Below, one piece after another: positions 21,643 to 32,987 of a stretch of 64,000 nt of DNA; position 1 is the stretch's first letter; each line of letters begins with the position of its first letter. A program made the translations under genes and the position numbers. The DNA comes from Sesamum alatum (Eukaryota; Streptophyta; Magnoliopsida; Lamiales; Pedaliaceae), in assembly GCA_034509735.1 (NCBI GenBank), contig JACGWO010000010.1:12351193-12415192 (forward strand), written 5' to 3'. Under the pieces are notes generated by a model. The model worked only from the letters and a program-made list of their open reading frames with translations, was not told where the DNA came from and did no database searches.

Positions 21643-23124
21643 TCATCGTCTAGAGGGGGGTTCTGTCGGAGGCCGTGACGGGCCGGCAGCGGAGTTGTTG
21701 GTCTGTAGAGTCTTCATCATACCCATCATGTCGACCATCATCTCCTCTAGCTGGACCATGCAATCCTCCAAGATCGACACTGGCGGTGGCGGTGGTGGTG
21801 GTGACGGCGAGGTAAAGGTCTGGCTAAAGTCGTGGGCCTCAGAACCAAGAGCGAATATCCGACCCTTGTTCTTGCCCCCGACTGTAGCCAGCCACAACTC
21901 TTGCTCGGTTTGCACCACCGAGCCCTCCGATTCGATCGGACGATCCCCTGGATTGGCCGTGGCCTGAGGCTGGTGATCCTCCATCAACTTCTGGAACGTC
22001 TCCTGCAAAAATAGTAAATTATCATTATTATTATTTCAAAAAATTAAAAGAAAATAAATTTGAAAATGTAATACAAAGCTTACCGCCATCTCCGTTGCCC
22101 TCGGGCTGCTCCAGCCGTCGGCCATCTTCTTGTAGCATCTGGAGAATAATTCCATCTACTTGACTGGCCGACCGAGTTACGCCTCCTGAAAAGAAAAAGG
22201 AACAATTATTACAGTTTTAATTTAATAACAATGAATACTTTAAAAAAATTAAATTTCTTACCATCTTTCTCTTGTGCATCCCGATAGAGGCAGAACCCCC
22301 ACAGTAGACAGTAGAGGATGCTGCTAGGTTGGTGGACTGGTTGGCCTTGTTCTTGGTGCAATTGTCCTTGAACTCCTGGCTGTCCCAGTACAGCAGGAGC
22401 TGCCGCCAGACTTTGTTCGCCAATCAGAGAGGCTTGACTAGAGATTGTCTGACAAGAATGAACTTCATGCGGAGGTATTTCCCCGCAAACATGTGAACAT
22501 GGACTCATCATCACAGTCCCACCAGTACGTCATCTATAAAAAGATAAAGAAATTGTTAAAATATTTAAATAAAAAAACCAATTTATACCATTAAATGGGA
22601 ATTAAAGTACGTTACCTTCAGGCTTTCGAACCAGAAATATTGGTGCTCTGGCAGCACCTGGCATAAGCAGCCCCAAGTGTGGGGATAGTCTCCTCGCACC
22701 ATTGCATACATGCGCTCGTGTATCTTACGCTCAGCCTTGAAATTATATAATAATTATTGTGATAATTTAAATTACAAATATATTTTAAAAAAAATACCTG
22801 GCATCGGCGCGGCTGATATACCGGCGCGCGGATGGTGGGGGGAGTGGTGGGGGTGGTGCAGCCCATGGACAGGCCGGATCTGTTGCACGTGTGGGAGTAG
22901 ATGGTCCGGCAGCCTCTGGGACACGTGCAGAAGTAGATGGATCAGGCTCCTAATCCTGCACTGGTGCGACAGCTGAATGCTCTGCCGGTGGGGGTGGTCG
23001 GAATGCTGCTTCCCCAACTTGAGAAGCAGCACCCGCCTGTGGTGGAACCGACGGGCTACGACCGCAGCCACAACCACGGCTACGAGCACGGCCACCTCGT
23101 CGAGGAGAGCAATCTCGACCATAC
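21643..23124 (-). pseudogene. TNPA-like (plant transposase, Ptta/En/Spm, Transposase_24) gene, five exon-like blocks
   Basis: Blocks on the minus strand are about 23124-22797 (Arg/Gly-rich, then Pro-rich N-terminus), 22740-22617 (AERKIHERMYAMVRGDYPHT and the following WG motif), 22535-22262 (MTYWWDCDDESMF; KNKANQSTNLAASSTVYCGG; SIGMHKRKMV), 22187-22085, and 22008-21643 (MQETFQKLMEDHQ; a nine-Pro tract; VQLEEMMVDMMGMMKTLQT). Splice-like boundaries are visible (CCAG/GTATTT at about 22797; TTTTTATAG/ATG at about 22535). The N-terminal block has a stop (QD then TAG) and the central block changes frame. TNPA-type proteins bind subterminal repeats and assist excision. This copy is decayed. Confidence 0.75.
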
Positions 23125-24239
23125 ATGATCTACAATTTTTTTTAAAATATTAGTGATATGAATTTTTGAAAAAATATAAGTATCAATTTATTTTTTAATA
23201 ATGATAATTTTCTAAATTTTAAAAATGAAAATGTAAAGTAAAACCGAAAATTCTATACTAAGTCCCAAAATTAATCTAATAAATGGTAGATTATTGAAAT
23301 TTTCCCTACAAGTGGGTATCTAAATCCCAAACTTCTTTCCTAAAATGTATACTAAAATTTACAATTAGTTCCTAAAACGTATACTAAATCCCATGTATAT
23401 TAAATCGATAATCTAATACATTATAATCCTAATTTATTTTTTTTTTTTGATAATATAATCCTAATTTGTTTCATAAAGCTTAAAATGATTACTAAGTCTC
23501 AACTTTTGACATATTGTAATTATAATAAGTCTTATAATAATAACAAAATATAATTTAAAAAATGTCATAAATATTTTAAAAAGTAATAGAAAATAATTTT
23601 TCAAATGTTAGAATTTTTTTAAAAAATAACAAAAAATATTTTATAAGTTTCAGAATTTTTTTTAAATAACAATTTTTTTAAAAATTAATATATAATACTT
23701 ATAAAAATAACAAATCATTTTCTTTTAAAAATTGACAATTCTTCATAAATATGATGGAACTTATTTATAAATAACTATAAATTTTGTTAAAAATAACAAA
23801 AAATATTTTAAAATGACAGAAAATAGCGTTTCAAATTTACTGAAAATAACAGTTTTTTTTTTAAAAATATGTTAATTTCTTTACAAATAACTTAAAATTT
23901 TGTTAAAAATAACAAAAAATATTTTTAAGATAGGATTAAAATACAACAATTTCATATATTTATTTTCAGAAAATTACATGATATTTTTAAAAAAATTATT
24001 GTAGTTATCTTAAAATTTCTAATAATATCTAAAAAGTCTACTAAATAACAAAAATGTCAAAAAATTCACTAACAGAAATTACATACAGAAATACATTCTG
24101 TCATTAACAGAAAATTGCCTATAGATATTACAATGTAATCCTCTAACATTACACAAATTACATATAAATGCCCTAATATTACATAAAATACAAAAACATG
24201 CCATAATATTACAATAATTACAGAAAAATTCCCAAAACT
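23125..24239. other. AT-rich intergenic part of CACTA-1
   Basis: Upstream of the TNPA-like gene. It is rich in AAATAAC/ATAACAAAAAAT and ACAGAAAATT variants, which look like degenerate tandem repetition, but I cannot fix a period. No coding frame is visible. Confidence 0.6.
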
Positions 24240-25380
24240 ACAAAAAACGACGTCGTTTTGATGTTAAAAAGACGACGTTATATGACATTTTTCTGATAAT
24301 GAACTTAATAGGAACGGTCTTTTAATAGTAATGTGTTACTAGAACCGTTCCTAAACACAAAAACGACGTCGTTTGTTGATTAAAAAATGTTTACCGTTCC
24401 TATTTCCATTCGTGACCGTTCCTATATGTATTGCAATTTTTTTTGATTTTCTTTGATAATATATATAAATTAAGAAAAACACGTTACGAACACGTGTATG
24501 ATCAAAGAAAGGTATATAATTGGTCATTTAAAGAATTTGAAAAATATGAAGTAATTTTCAAAAAATTACCACACGTTCACAACCAGAAGTATATTTGTAT
24601 AGTTAAGTTTGTTAGTATTCCACAGATGTAACCAGCATCTTGTATTGTTGCACTGCATTGCCTAATCAGATCGTCAAATTTCAATCAGACCGTTAGATAT
24701 TATTTAACACACACAAAAATACATGATATGTAGTTTTGAAAAATTTTAGTTTGCGGATATCGAGATATCCTTACCGGTCAGTATTCGTCATTATAAGAAC
24801 CATTGCATCCTTCAATCCGGCCATTTGATTGAAAATCAGACTGGTAGATACGAAATCTTATTCATAATCTTGTATCTGTTTAAAAATGGTGTCGATCCGG
24901 CTCATGGATGTTGAGATATCGTCAGAATTAGGTAACATACACAAATTTTGAACACAATTTGGAACGGTTACAATTGACCTAGGAATGCTTCATATAGTAA
25001 TAACATAGGAACGGTTAGGGATTATCTATAGCAACGGTAGCAACCACTTTATTGTTAGGAACGATTTAATATAAAACGATCGCTCCAAAATTCGATTTTC
25101 CCCCCATTTTTTCATTGGGTGCCAAAACAAAAAATTGGACTTACATCTGGAATGGTCTATCAATTACTTGGACCATTCCTAATTCAATTTTGGAGCCTTT
25201 TTTCATTGGGCGCTAATGTGAAAAATTGTACCTGTAATAGGAACGGTCATGGGAATATATTGACCGTTCCTAATTCAAATTTCCCTCAATTTTTTTTCAT
25301 TTGGTGCCTACTTGGGAAAAATTGTACATGTATTAGGAACGACAGTGGTATATTATGACCGTTCTAATTTTAAAAATTTA
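24240..25380. repeat. Internal array of the CACTA subterminal motif between the two genes
   Basis: GGAACGGT/ACCGTTCC motifs like those at both ends reappear here, 6 kb from either terminus. They form two clusters (24300-24425 and 24955-25365) with paired ACGACGTCGT palindromes (about 24248 and 24363). Between them, 24640-24950 has CAATCAGACCGTTAGAT-type sequence often seen near CACTA ends. It lies just downstream of tnp2 and upstream of TNPA, so it could be the TNPA promoter or the scar of two fused elements. Confidence 0.7.
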
Positions 25381-25481
25381 TTGTGTTTTACTAATAAATA
25401 AAATAATTATATAACACAATGCTTGAACTAAGGTATATAAAAAATACAATAATGTTTAAAAGGTAACTATGCACTGAATTA

Positions 25482-28400
25482 TCAATAAGTCTCTTCCTCG
25501 GTTTCAGTCTCATCAAAGCTATCTTTGTCATCTTGTTCATCGGATTCACCATTTGGCCAGCGCGATGTACCTGGTCCCTGTTGTGACGTGGACAAATCAA
25601 CGACCAACTATATTCCTGCTGGGTCGTGAAGTTCATATGTTTGGTTGTCTGTACCAACATCTGGATTATGTACGACTTCATCCATCTGATAGGCGACCTC
25701 GGTCCATCGTGAGTCATCGATTACTCTTCGAGCCTTAATTTTGCAAACAACTTTCCAATTGACTTTATCTATCTTTATGCTCGGGTAATCCACGTAGTAG
25801 ACTTGTACTGCTTGTTGCGCTAGTATGAATGGTTCATTCTTTTGGTAGAGCTTTTTAAAATTAACATCAACGATGTGATAACGAGGGTGTATCTTCATGC
25901 CTCTAACCGGATCGACCCAACGACAATTGAACAATACAATGTGCATGTCTGGAATAAGTGGGTAATCTAGCTGAATTATCTCTTCTAGTATTCCATAGAA
26001 GTCAGAATCTGTGTCTGTATATGATGAACTTTTGACACAAACACTACAATTCATTGTTGACTTCCCTACATTGTGACGTTCAGTATGAAAATTGAAGCCA
26101 TTCACGAAGTAAGATGGGTATGTCATCACTTTTGCTCTAGGGATAGTCGAGATCACCTTAGCTCGAACTTGCTCAAAGTAAGGATTGCAAGCGGAAAACC
26201 AGCTCATTCATGGGCCCAAGGCGTCTGTAGGTGTTATGCAAGAATCCAAATGATGAACAAGTTCCTAGTCCCTTTAATGGGAAGCAAAGGCAACGAGACG
26301 ACGACTATTGCTCTACAAAAGTCTAAAAGGAAAGTCCAAATCAACGCATAACTCTTCGGGGCATAAAGCAATAGTGCAACTTCAACAATTCATCGTCTGT
26401 GTGATTCAATTCGGTTTTAACCCGCAATTCATCATATAGCAATTACACCTAATTTATAAGAAATTGGGCAGAGATTCGTAATTAATAAGAACGTGACACT
26501 TACACGACGCTTGAATCAATCCTTGAATTGAGTTGACACTAGTTGATAAATTATTGGGTCCTCCAAATGGTGTTGCTCATACAGTTCATTCAAGAATGAC
26601 CTATATCAGGAACAATGATAATTATAAATATGAAGTATGTTCAAAATGAAATGATCGAAGAGAAAGTTAAGTTTGTATCAAAAACTTACTCGTAGTACGG
26701 CGCAACTACTTCATAATTACACAATACGTACGTTTTGATAATATGAAGTTCCTCACCACTCAGCCATCTCTTCTTTGAGGCTCCACTTGCTCGGCCCGGG
26801 TAATTGAAAATGGACTGTACTATTCGATCGTCATTGCTCGTGAGATCATTGTTTTGACCGGGTCTGCTTCGCTTGTAGAGGATGTGCGGTTCGAAGTAGT
26901 GAGAAGAGAAGAGCCCGATTTCTTCGACAATATAAGCCTATACAATTGACGCCTCAACGTGTGCTTTTTTTTTCACCTTCTTATTCAAATCGCGTAGGAA
27001 TCTATTGGTACGAGTATTTATTAAAATGCCAATTAATTACCATAGAAAAATAATATATGTGTAACAGTACATTTTCTGGTGTAGTTAATTACCTCTCGAA
27101 TGGGTACATCCACCTGTATTGCACGGGCCCCCCAACGCCCGCCTCATATGGAAGGTGAACAATTAGGTGCCCCATTGAATCGAAAAAAGAAGGAGGAAAT
27201 ATTTTCTCGAGGTTGCACAGGATGATGCTACATTGTCTTCCAATCCTTTTACCTTGTTCAGATCTAGTGTGGTTGAGCATAAGATCTGGAATAGAAGGGT
27301 CACCTCCGTCAAGGCTCCCCACATGTGCTCAGGAAGCATTTCACAGAAGGCAACCAGAATCAACTTTTGCATGAATACATGACAATCATAGCTCTTCATG
27401 CCATTCATCCTTAGGTCCTTCATGTCGACGCAGCGGGACAAGTTAGATGAATACCCATCAGGAAACCTAAGACAACGAATCCACTCATATATATTCTTCT
27501 TATGATCCTTCGCCAGTGTATATGACACTTTGAGCATCACGTTTGGTCTCCTTTTGTCCACCTCAAGATTCGGTCGATTACATTTGATCTTTACATCCTT
27601 CCGTGCATTCAGATTATTCTTTGTTTTACCCTTTATGTCCATCATAGAATTGAATATATTGTCGAACACATCTTCTCAATGTGCATGACATCAAGATTGT
27701 GTCGTATCAGATGTGCCCCCTAGTATTCAAGCTCCCAAAAGATGCTTTTATTTGTCTACTTATGGTCGACACTGTAGCCTTCCAGTTCACTCAATGGTTG
27801 TTCGACTGCGATACTAAACGCATTAACACGGGTTTGGATTTGTTCTCCAGTCAGCCTCGGACGTGCAACCTTCCTCTCTATTTGATTTTTAGTGAAGGCT
27901 TTCTTGTTCCAACGGTAAGGATGGTTCGGTGAGAGGAACTGTTTGTGGCAGTCAAAATAGCATACTTTCCGACCGTGTTATAAAGAGAATGTCCGTGTGT
28001 CCTCCATACAAACTGGACACCCCATAACACCGACGGTACTCCATTCAGATGTCATCCCATAGGCGGGAAGGTCGTTTACTGTCCACATCAATGCGGCGTG
28101 CATTATAAATGCCTGGTTTGTCCCAGTGTCGTGCGTATGTACACCCACATGCCATAAATTCTGCAACTCCTCGATCAACGACTCCAGGTAGACATCGATA
28201 AGACGGTTGGGATTCGATGGGCAAAGGATGACCATCATTAGGAACATATACTCATACTTCATGCACATTCCCGGTGGGAGATTGTACGGTGTGAGTATCA
28301 CGGGCCAACATGAGTAAGTTTTACCGTACTGGGCATGCGGTGCAAACCCATCCATGCACAACTCTAGTCTAACATTAAGGGCTCAGCTGCAAAATCAGGA

Positions 28401-29438
28401 TACGTCCGGTCAAAATGCTTCCAAGCTTCTGCATCAAACGGATGGCACATGGATCCCTCCTCCGTCTGATGGTTAGCATGCTAAGTCATATGCTCTCCAG
28501 TGGCCTCCGACGCATACAACCTCTGCAGCCGAAGGGTAAGCGGCAAATACCTAAGAATGGCATACGGGGACTTTTTTGCGTCTAGGATTTCTGTCCCTGG
28601 TTGGCTTGTACTTGCCATATTCCAGATCAATATCGTCTTTCCAGTACAACATACAACTGTTTTTGCATGCATCAATCTTCTGAACTAGTAAACCCAATTC
28701 TCTTATCAATTTCTTCGTACTGTAATAATTGGTGGGGAAAGTGTGATCGCGGGGCATTACAGTATCAGCCCACTGGCACAAGCGATCATATGTATGCTCG
28801 GAAAAAATTCCTTCGGCCTTGATATTCACCAAAGTAGCAATTGACGTCAACTGAGAGGTAGTGCAGCTGTTCCACAACGGTTGGTCGGCAACATGAACTA
28901 CATCAAAAAAATGGTCTGAAAACCCAGACACATAATCATAGGGCCCCGAACCGTAATATGAACTAGGACCCACATAAGAAGGACAATAACGAGTACCATC
29001 ATCAGCCAATCCCTCCTAGTTACATGAAGACCAGAAAGATGGCCCAACGACACTGAATACCATCCTTTGCGCCTAATCCATCTGAGTCGCATCACCCCAA
29101 TTCGAACTACCCTCTTCCTGAATGGGCGGTGTTCGCTGCTGCTGCACAGGGGGCTCGGTCAATGCATCAAAGTATTCCTGCACCCTCTCCTCACCATGCG
29201 AAGTCCAATTATAATAATCCGGCATAAAACCTTTCATAAACAAGTCAAAATTTACCTCGTCCGGTCTTTTGAACCGTTCATTTTTGCACTTTCGACAGGG
29301 GCACTTAATCTTCTTCCCGTCCATATATGCACGCTGAGCCTGGGACCGTTCTAGAAATGTTGTAACACCATCCTCAAACTCCAGCGTTGCACCCAGCACG
29401 TCTCGATCATACATCCATCTCCTCAACTGTCTTGACAT
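25482..29438 (-). pseudogene. tnp2-like CACTA transposase gene, multiply interrupted
   Basis: Minus strand from the ATG at 29438 (MSRQLRRWMYDRD). N-terminal Transpos_assoc domain with CPCRKCKN (29270-29438). Then a linker with two nonsense codons (about 29030-29072), a conserved FSEHTYDRLCQWADTVMP region (28760-28830), and the Transposase_21 core (LCMDGFAPHAQYG...TYSCWPVILTPYNLPP, 27978-28365). Next come DUF4218-like pieces (27089-27669; WIRCLRFPDGY, FCEMLPEHMWGA), a DUF4216-like domain (25608-26207; VYYVDYP, WKVVCKIKAR) and an acidic C-terminus (DEQDDKDSFDETETEEET) ending at 25482. The enzyme would cut and join element ends in the nucleus. Frameshifts near 28380, 27670 and 27160 and several stops show it is dead. 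Confidence 0.9.
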
Positions 29439-29489
29439 GATTAGTCCTACGTGCACAAGCAATTCACAACAGTAATTAAATGACCAGAA

Positions 29490-29520
29490 CAAAATATATA
29501 TATATATATATATATATATC
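29490..29520. repeat. (AT)n microsatellite upstream of tnp2
   Basis: A run of about 25 alternating A and T bases in the 5' flank of the tnp2-like gene. Confidence 0.85.
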
Positions 29521-29689
29521 TAATTAACCTTAAAGAATTTCCACTTGTTACCTAAGCAAAACACCTTTCAAGATCAATGCAAATTTATCACAAATTGTTG
29601 ATATGTTCGATTTTACTTATAAAGAATCAAGCCAGGGAGTTAGAACGAGTTGGAGAGATAGAGTAATAAGAGCAATTAAAATGAAGGGG

Positions 29690-30373
29690 GACATACATAG
29701 AGAAAAATATTGGAACGGACATTGGAATATTATTTGGAACACTAAGTTAGCCGTTGAAATATAGCCGTTGCTCCGTCATTAGGAACGGTCTCTAGAACGG
29801 ACATAGGAACGCCAAAGTAACCGTTAGAATATGGCCGTTGGAGCATATTTGGAACGGTCTTCGGAACACATAATGTATTATGTACACGGACAGTTCCTAA
29901 TAGTCCCATATATTGCAACGGTAGTTGGAACTAAACTTAATTTTTACAAGACACACAATTTGGAACGGCCATTGCATTACATTATTCAATTAAGGCGTAA
30001 AAGGGTCTCATTCAGCACTACATGTTGGAGTGGTCAATCATGCGTTCCAAATCGTCCTCACTTGTGGAACACGGGCAAGAAAAATTATTTTTTCTAGTCA
30101 ACTAACCGTTCCAATTTCCATATATGTGTTCCAAATGGAATGCCAAAATATATCCGCTCCATTTTTGGAACGGTAAAGGGATTACATTTTAGCACACATA
30201 CATCGGCACACAACTAGGAACGGTGTAGGAAGCCTAGGAACGGTGTAGCCCTTCCTACACGTTCTGACTCAGAATAATACGACAGTGACGTCAGCCATGG
30301 GTTATCGTTCCACAACAGTTCCAGTTACCATTTCTATTGAGAACGGTCATGCTAAACCATCCCAAATGCAGCA
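29690..30373. repeat. CACTA-1 right subterminal repeat array
   Basis: Dense GGAACGG/CCGTTCC motifs in both orientations, with variants such as AACGGTGTAGG repeated at 30220-30250, running up to the intact terminal inverted repeat at 30374-30386. Confidence 0.8.
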
Positions 30374-30386
30374 TTTTTTTGTAGTG

Positions 30387-30889
30387 GACTAGTCACCACC
30401 ACAAAGGTCAATTTCCAAAAAGGACCAAAACACCACAAAGGTCACCAAAAAACTCTCGGTTTTTTCAGAGAATAGGGAAGGAGAAGAAGGCTTCTGTATT
30501 CTCGGACATTTCTCATAAAGAAAGGATGGGAGCCCTTTTATACGAGACAAAGGAGAGAAAACAGAAGCAGAAGAGGGGCGGTGGTTCATGTTTCCGATGC
30601 CATCGGAAAAGGACAAAATGGAAGAGAAGCCAATGAGCCATACAATGAGGAAGATGAGAGAAGATTGAGAGGAGTGAGTGGTCGGCGGCTGAAGGGGAAA
30701 TTGATGAGAGAAATAAAGAGAATCAATTTTTTAGTTTTTAGAGCAACAATATAAGTCCATGGGTTGGGTATTGGGCTTAGGTGGATTTGGGCTAATGAAT
30801 GGTAATGCAACGAGCCTTCCATGGTTGTAGATTGGGCCTGTGAGTTGGGCCTACCAATTTATGGGTCATGAGCCACACAAAAACCAACA
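30387..30889 (-). repeat. 5' LTR of the TR-GAG element, distal piece
   Basis: Resumes at GACTAGTCACCACCACAAAG and continues through CCAAAAAACTCTCGG to CACACAAAAACCAACA, matching 12153-12209 and 17369-17811. This is the outer, promoter-bearing end of the element. Confidence 0.88.
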
Positions 30890-31614
30890 ACAATAATTTA
30901 TCTTAGAGGCTTAACTATGACATTAAGCGCGCATATATAGTCCCCATAATGTATTTAACCCTTCAAATAATGACATTGTTATAGCTGCCCAACAAAATGA
31001 TGTTTTGACATTGTATATATAGTGTCATATCATGACGTTAGAGTTAGATGTCAGTTTTAAATAAATTAATAATAATCTCCTATAAAATTTAACATTTATT
31101 TGACTTGGAATAGTTAAAAAGCAGTAATAATTAGAGTGATAATTTGAAATAAAAGATCTGGTAATGTTTTTCCTGCTGGGATCGATTAATATTATATATA
31201 GTCAAAACTATTTAAAGTCTTTAGTAACTTAGATGTAATGACATGTTAAAAAACAAAGTCAAGTAATATAGTTAATGCAATTTCATTGTTGTCATATCCA
31301 TTGATTAACTCATTAGTTAAGTAATTCTTGTGGCCGTAGTAATGAACGTTCTTGATTATGTCTTTCAATATACAACGAAGATGGAAATTTTTTTAGAACG
31401 GGATGGAAGATGTAATAACAATATCCATATAAAACAACAGCATCTGGAAAGACAATATGCAGTACACAGAAAATCGGGCCTATGAAAATACAAAATGTAG
31501 TAGATTACAAAACAAAAAAAGATAGTGTTTAATGGCATCAAGTACAAGCACAAATAAATCATTACAAGTTCAGAAAATGGAGGATGGAATTACGACGACG
31601 TATCGTCTCATGAT
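30890..31614. other. Spacer downstream of the proline-rich gene
   Basis: AT-rich, no frames of note. It includes the 3' flank of the minus-strand gene that ends at 31615. Confidence 0.6.
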
Positions 31615-32028
31615 CTAGTTGGAGGGTGGTGGTGAGAGTGAAGGGAACGACGGCATTGTGGTCGGGATAGTTGGAATAGAAGGCATCATGGGCAATGAAG
31701 AGGCCGGCAACGGAGGTAGCGCTACATTTGGGATAGCAGGCATGGAGGTCGGCAATGGCGGCAATGTGGGCTTTGGCAGAGATGGATTGGTCGGCCGAGT
31801 TGGGAGAGGCGTGCTTGGTAGTGGTGGCAGTGTGGCGGTGGGCAGGTTTGGCATGGCAGGCAGAGGTGGTAATGCGGCCTTAGGAAATGGTGGAATTGTT
31901 GGCAATGTTGGCTGCGTAGGTTGAGAAGATTGTAATAGATGGCGAGCTGCCCATGCTGAATCGATGTTGCTTGAAAGTGAGACTGCCAGAAGTAAACATA
32001 CAACAAAGTGGAAGTTGAAGGCTGCCAT
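31615..32028 (-). CDS. Secreted proline-rich protein, 137 aa
   Basis: A single intact exon from the ATG at 32028. The N-terminus has a clear signal peptide (hydrophobic FHFVVCLLLAVSL, likely cut after about residue 27 at SAWA/ARHLL). An ARHLL-type mature start is common in small plant secreted proteins. The mature part is Pro-rich with four LPPLP units separated by AMP, STP, TSM and ASS spacers, plus many (I/L)P repeats. It has no Cys or Tyr, so it is unlike extensins and hybrid PRPs. The likely place is the cell wall or apoplast, but the exact role is unknown to me. A TATA box lies about 93 bp upstream. With no stops or frameshifts, it is probably a functional host gene. Confidence 0.82.
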   Translation of the reverse strand: MAAFNFHFVVCLLLAVSLSSNIDSAWAARHLLQSSQPTQPTLPTIPPFPKAALPPLPAMPNLPTATLPPLPSTPLPTRPTNPSLPKPTLPPLPTSMPAIPNVALPPLPASSLPMMPSIPTIPTTMPSFPSLSPPPSN

Positions 32029-32120
32029 TAGTTGATTTCTTGACGACGGATGGGTTGATTATAGAGTTTATAGAGGTGATTTGCGTTGTGTGTTGATTTA
32101 GAATCAGAGTTTGGGCCACA

Positions 32121-32130
32121 TATTTATAGA
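32121..32130 (-). promoter_or_regulatory. TATA box of the proline-rich gene, part of a duplicated target site
   Basis: On the minus strand this reads TCTATAAATA, about 93 bp upstream of the start codon. The same 10-mer recurs at 32602-32611 on the far side of the adjacent MITE, so the core promoter element is itself the target-site duplication. Confidence 0.75.
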
Positions 32131-32601
32131 GGATTAATTGCATTTTTGGTCGTATAACTTAGGCTATTTTGGCGTTTTCATTCCTTAACTTTCTAGCCAA
32201 AATGCATCTTTTTAACTTTCACAATTTTAGTCCTTTTGTTCGCCGAAGTTTACGTCCACCGATGATACGGGTGAAATCCTGCAAAAAAAGGACTGAAATA
32301 TCTAAAATTAAAAAAATACAGGACCAAAATGCTACTCTAGAAAGTTAAAGTACAAAAATGCTGACAGAAATGGGCCAATAGGAACAAAAGCCTCAATTTT
32401 AAAATATCATTTGAGAGATACATGCACTTTTCTGACGAGAAGGGTGAACTCCGGCGAAAATACTATCCTAAAAAGTTAAAGGACGAAACTCACCAAAATA
32501 ACGAAAATTAAATTGGTATAGGACCAAAATACTATTTTAGAAAGTTAAAGGACGAAAATGCCAAATAACCTATGTTACGGGACCAAAAATACATTTAAGC
32601 C
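32131..32601. mobile_element. MULE-like MITE inserted at the TATA box of the proline-rich gene
   Basis: Inverted ends GGATTAATTGCATTTTTGG and GGCTTAAATGTATTTTTGG lead into arms carrying GGCATTTTCGTCCTTTAACT-type modules, with an internal second set around 32280-32480. It is flanked by TATTTATAGA (32121-32130 and 32602-32611; 9 or 10 bp depending on one shared A). It has no coding capacity. Confidence 0.85.
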
Positions 32602-32611
32602 TATTTATAGA

Positions 32612-32987
32612 TGGAAATGCGATGAAGAGTCTCCACTTGATAGGATGTAGTTAGGGTAGGTATGAGGAGGAATTTATTAGGTTAACTTCTCATGATTCCA
32701 ATTAAACTTAAAGTTTAGTTGTATGAAGGCCAATTATAGTCTAAGATGTTTAATCTTGTTCAACATTTTGGTGCAACAACAAATTCCAGCTGGAGGTTTG
32801 TATATAACAACTTGTGCTTGGACAGGATCAGTATTGGCCCGGAGAAGGACTAAATGCCTTTTATAGTCCCATAAAACAGGGGTTGTGATATGTTTGGTAC
32901 CATATTTTTTTTTTTAAAAAATTTGATGGAGTTAATCCTGTTAAAATAAAAAAAAGAAAAGTTTTTTTGGTCCTTTCTGTTAAAAGT
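32612..32987. other. Original upstream region of the proline-rich gene
   Basis: Sequence that would have adjoined the TATA box before the MITE arrived. I see no recognisable regulatory motif with confidence. Confidence 0.5.

Larger units (their letters stand above)
20900..30386 (-). mobile_element. CACTA (En/Spm-like) DNA transposon CACTA-1, left terminus lost
   Basis: The right end is intact: ...TTTTTTTGTAGTG (30374-30386), the complement of CACTACAAAAAAA, immediately before resumed LTR sequence. Both flanks carry many GGAACGGT/ACCGTTCC motifs (20904-21420 and about 29700-30370), the subterminal transposase-binding type of array. Two genes on the minus strand encode tnp2-like and TNPA-like proteins. 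The left CACTA terminus is absent, and about 100 bp of the host LTR (equivalent to about 12050-12150) is missing at the same place. A deletion therefore removed the element end together with flanking DNA. Confidence 0.9.
11950..30889 (-). mobile_element. Gag-only LTR retrotransposon (TR-GAG type), interrupted by three later insertions
   Basis: Two LTR copies (11950-12209 plus 17369-17811, and 20711-20899 plus 30387-30889) flank an internal region of 17812-20710. On the minus strand the order is 5' LTR, primer site, long leader, copia-type gag, 3' LTR. Only about 190 bp separates the end of gag from the 3' LTR, so protease, integrase, reverse transcriptase and RNase H are absent rather than decayed. 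That fits the non-autonomous TR-GAG class. Copia-1 split the 3' LTR, a MITE entered the leader, and a CACTA element split the 5' LTR. No matching 5-bp target duplication survives: the 3' LTR lacks about 98 bp at its outer end. Confidence 0.8.

Noticed and set aside
25391..25717. 108-codon minus frame overlapping the tnp2 C-terminus
   Set aside because: Overlaps in another frame the acidic tail and DUF4216-like end of tnp2, which have family support.
31619..31924. Glycine-rich 101-codon frame on the + strand
   Set aside because: It is the complement of the proline-rich coding sequence: Pro codons (CCN) read as Gly (NGG/GGN) on the other strand. The minus frame has the signal peptide and TATA box.
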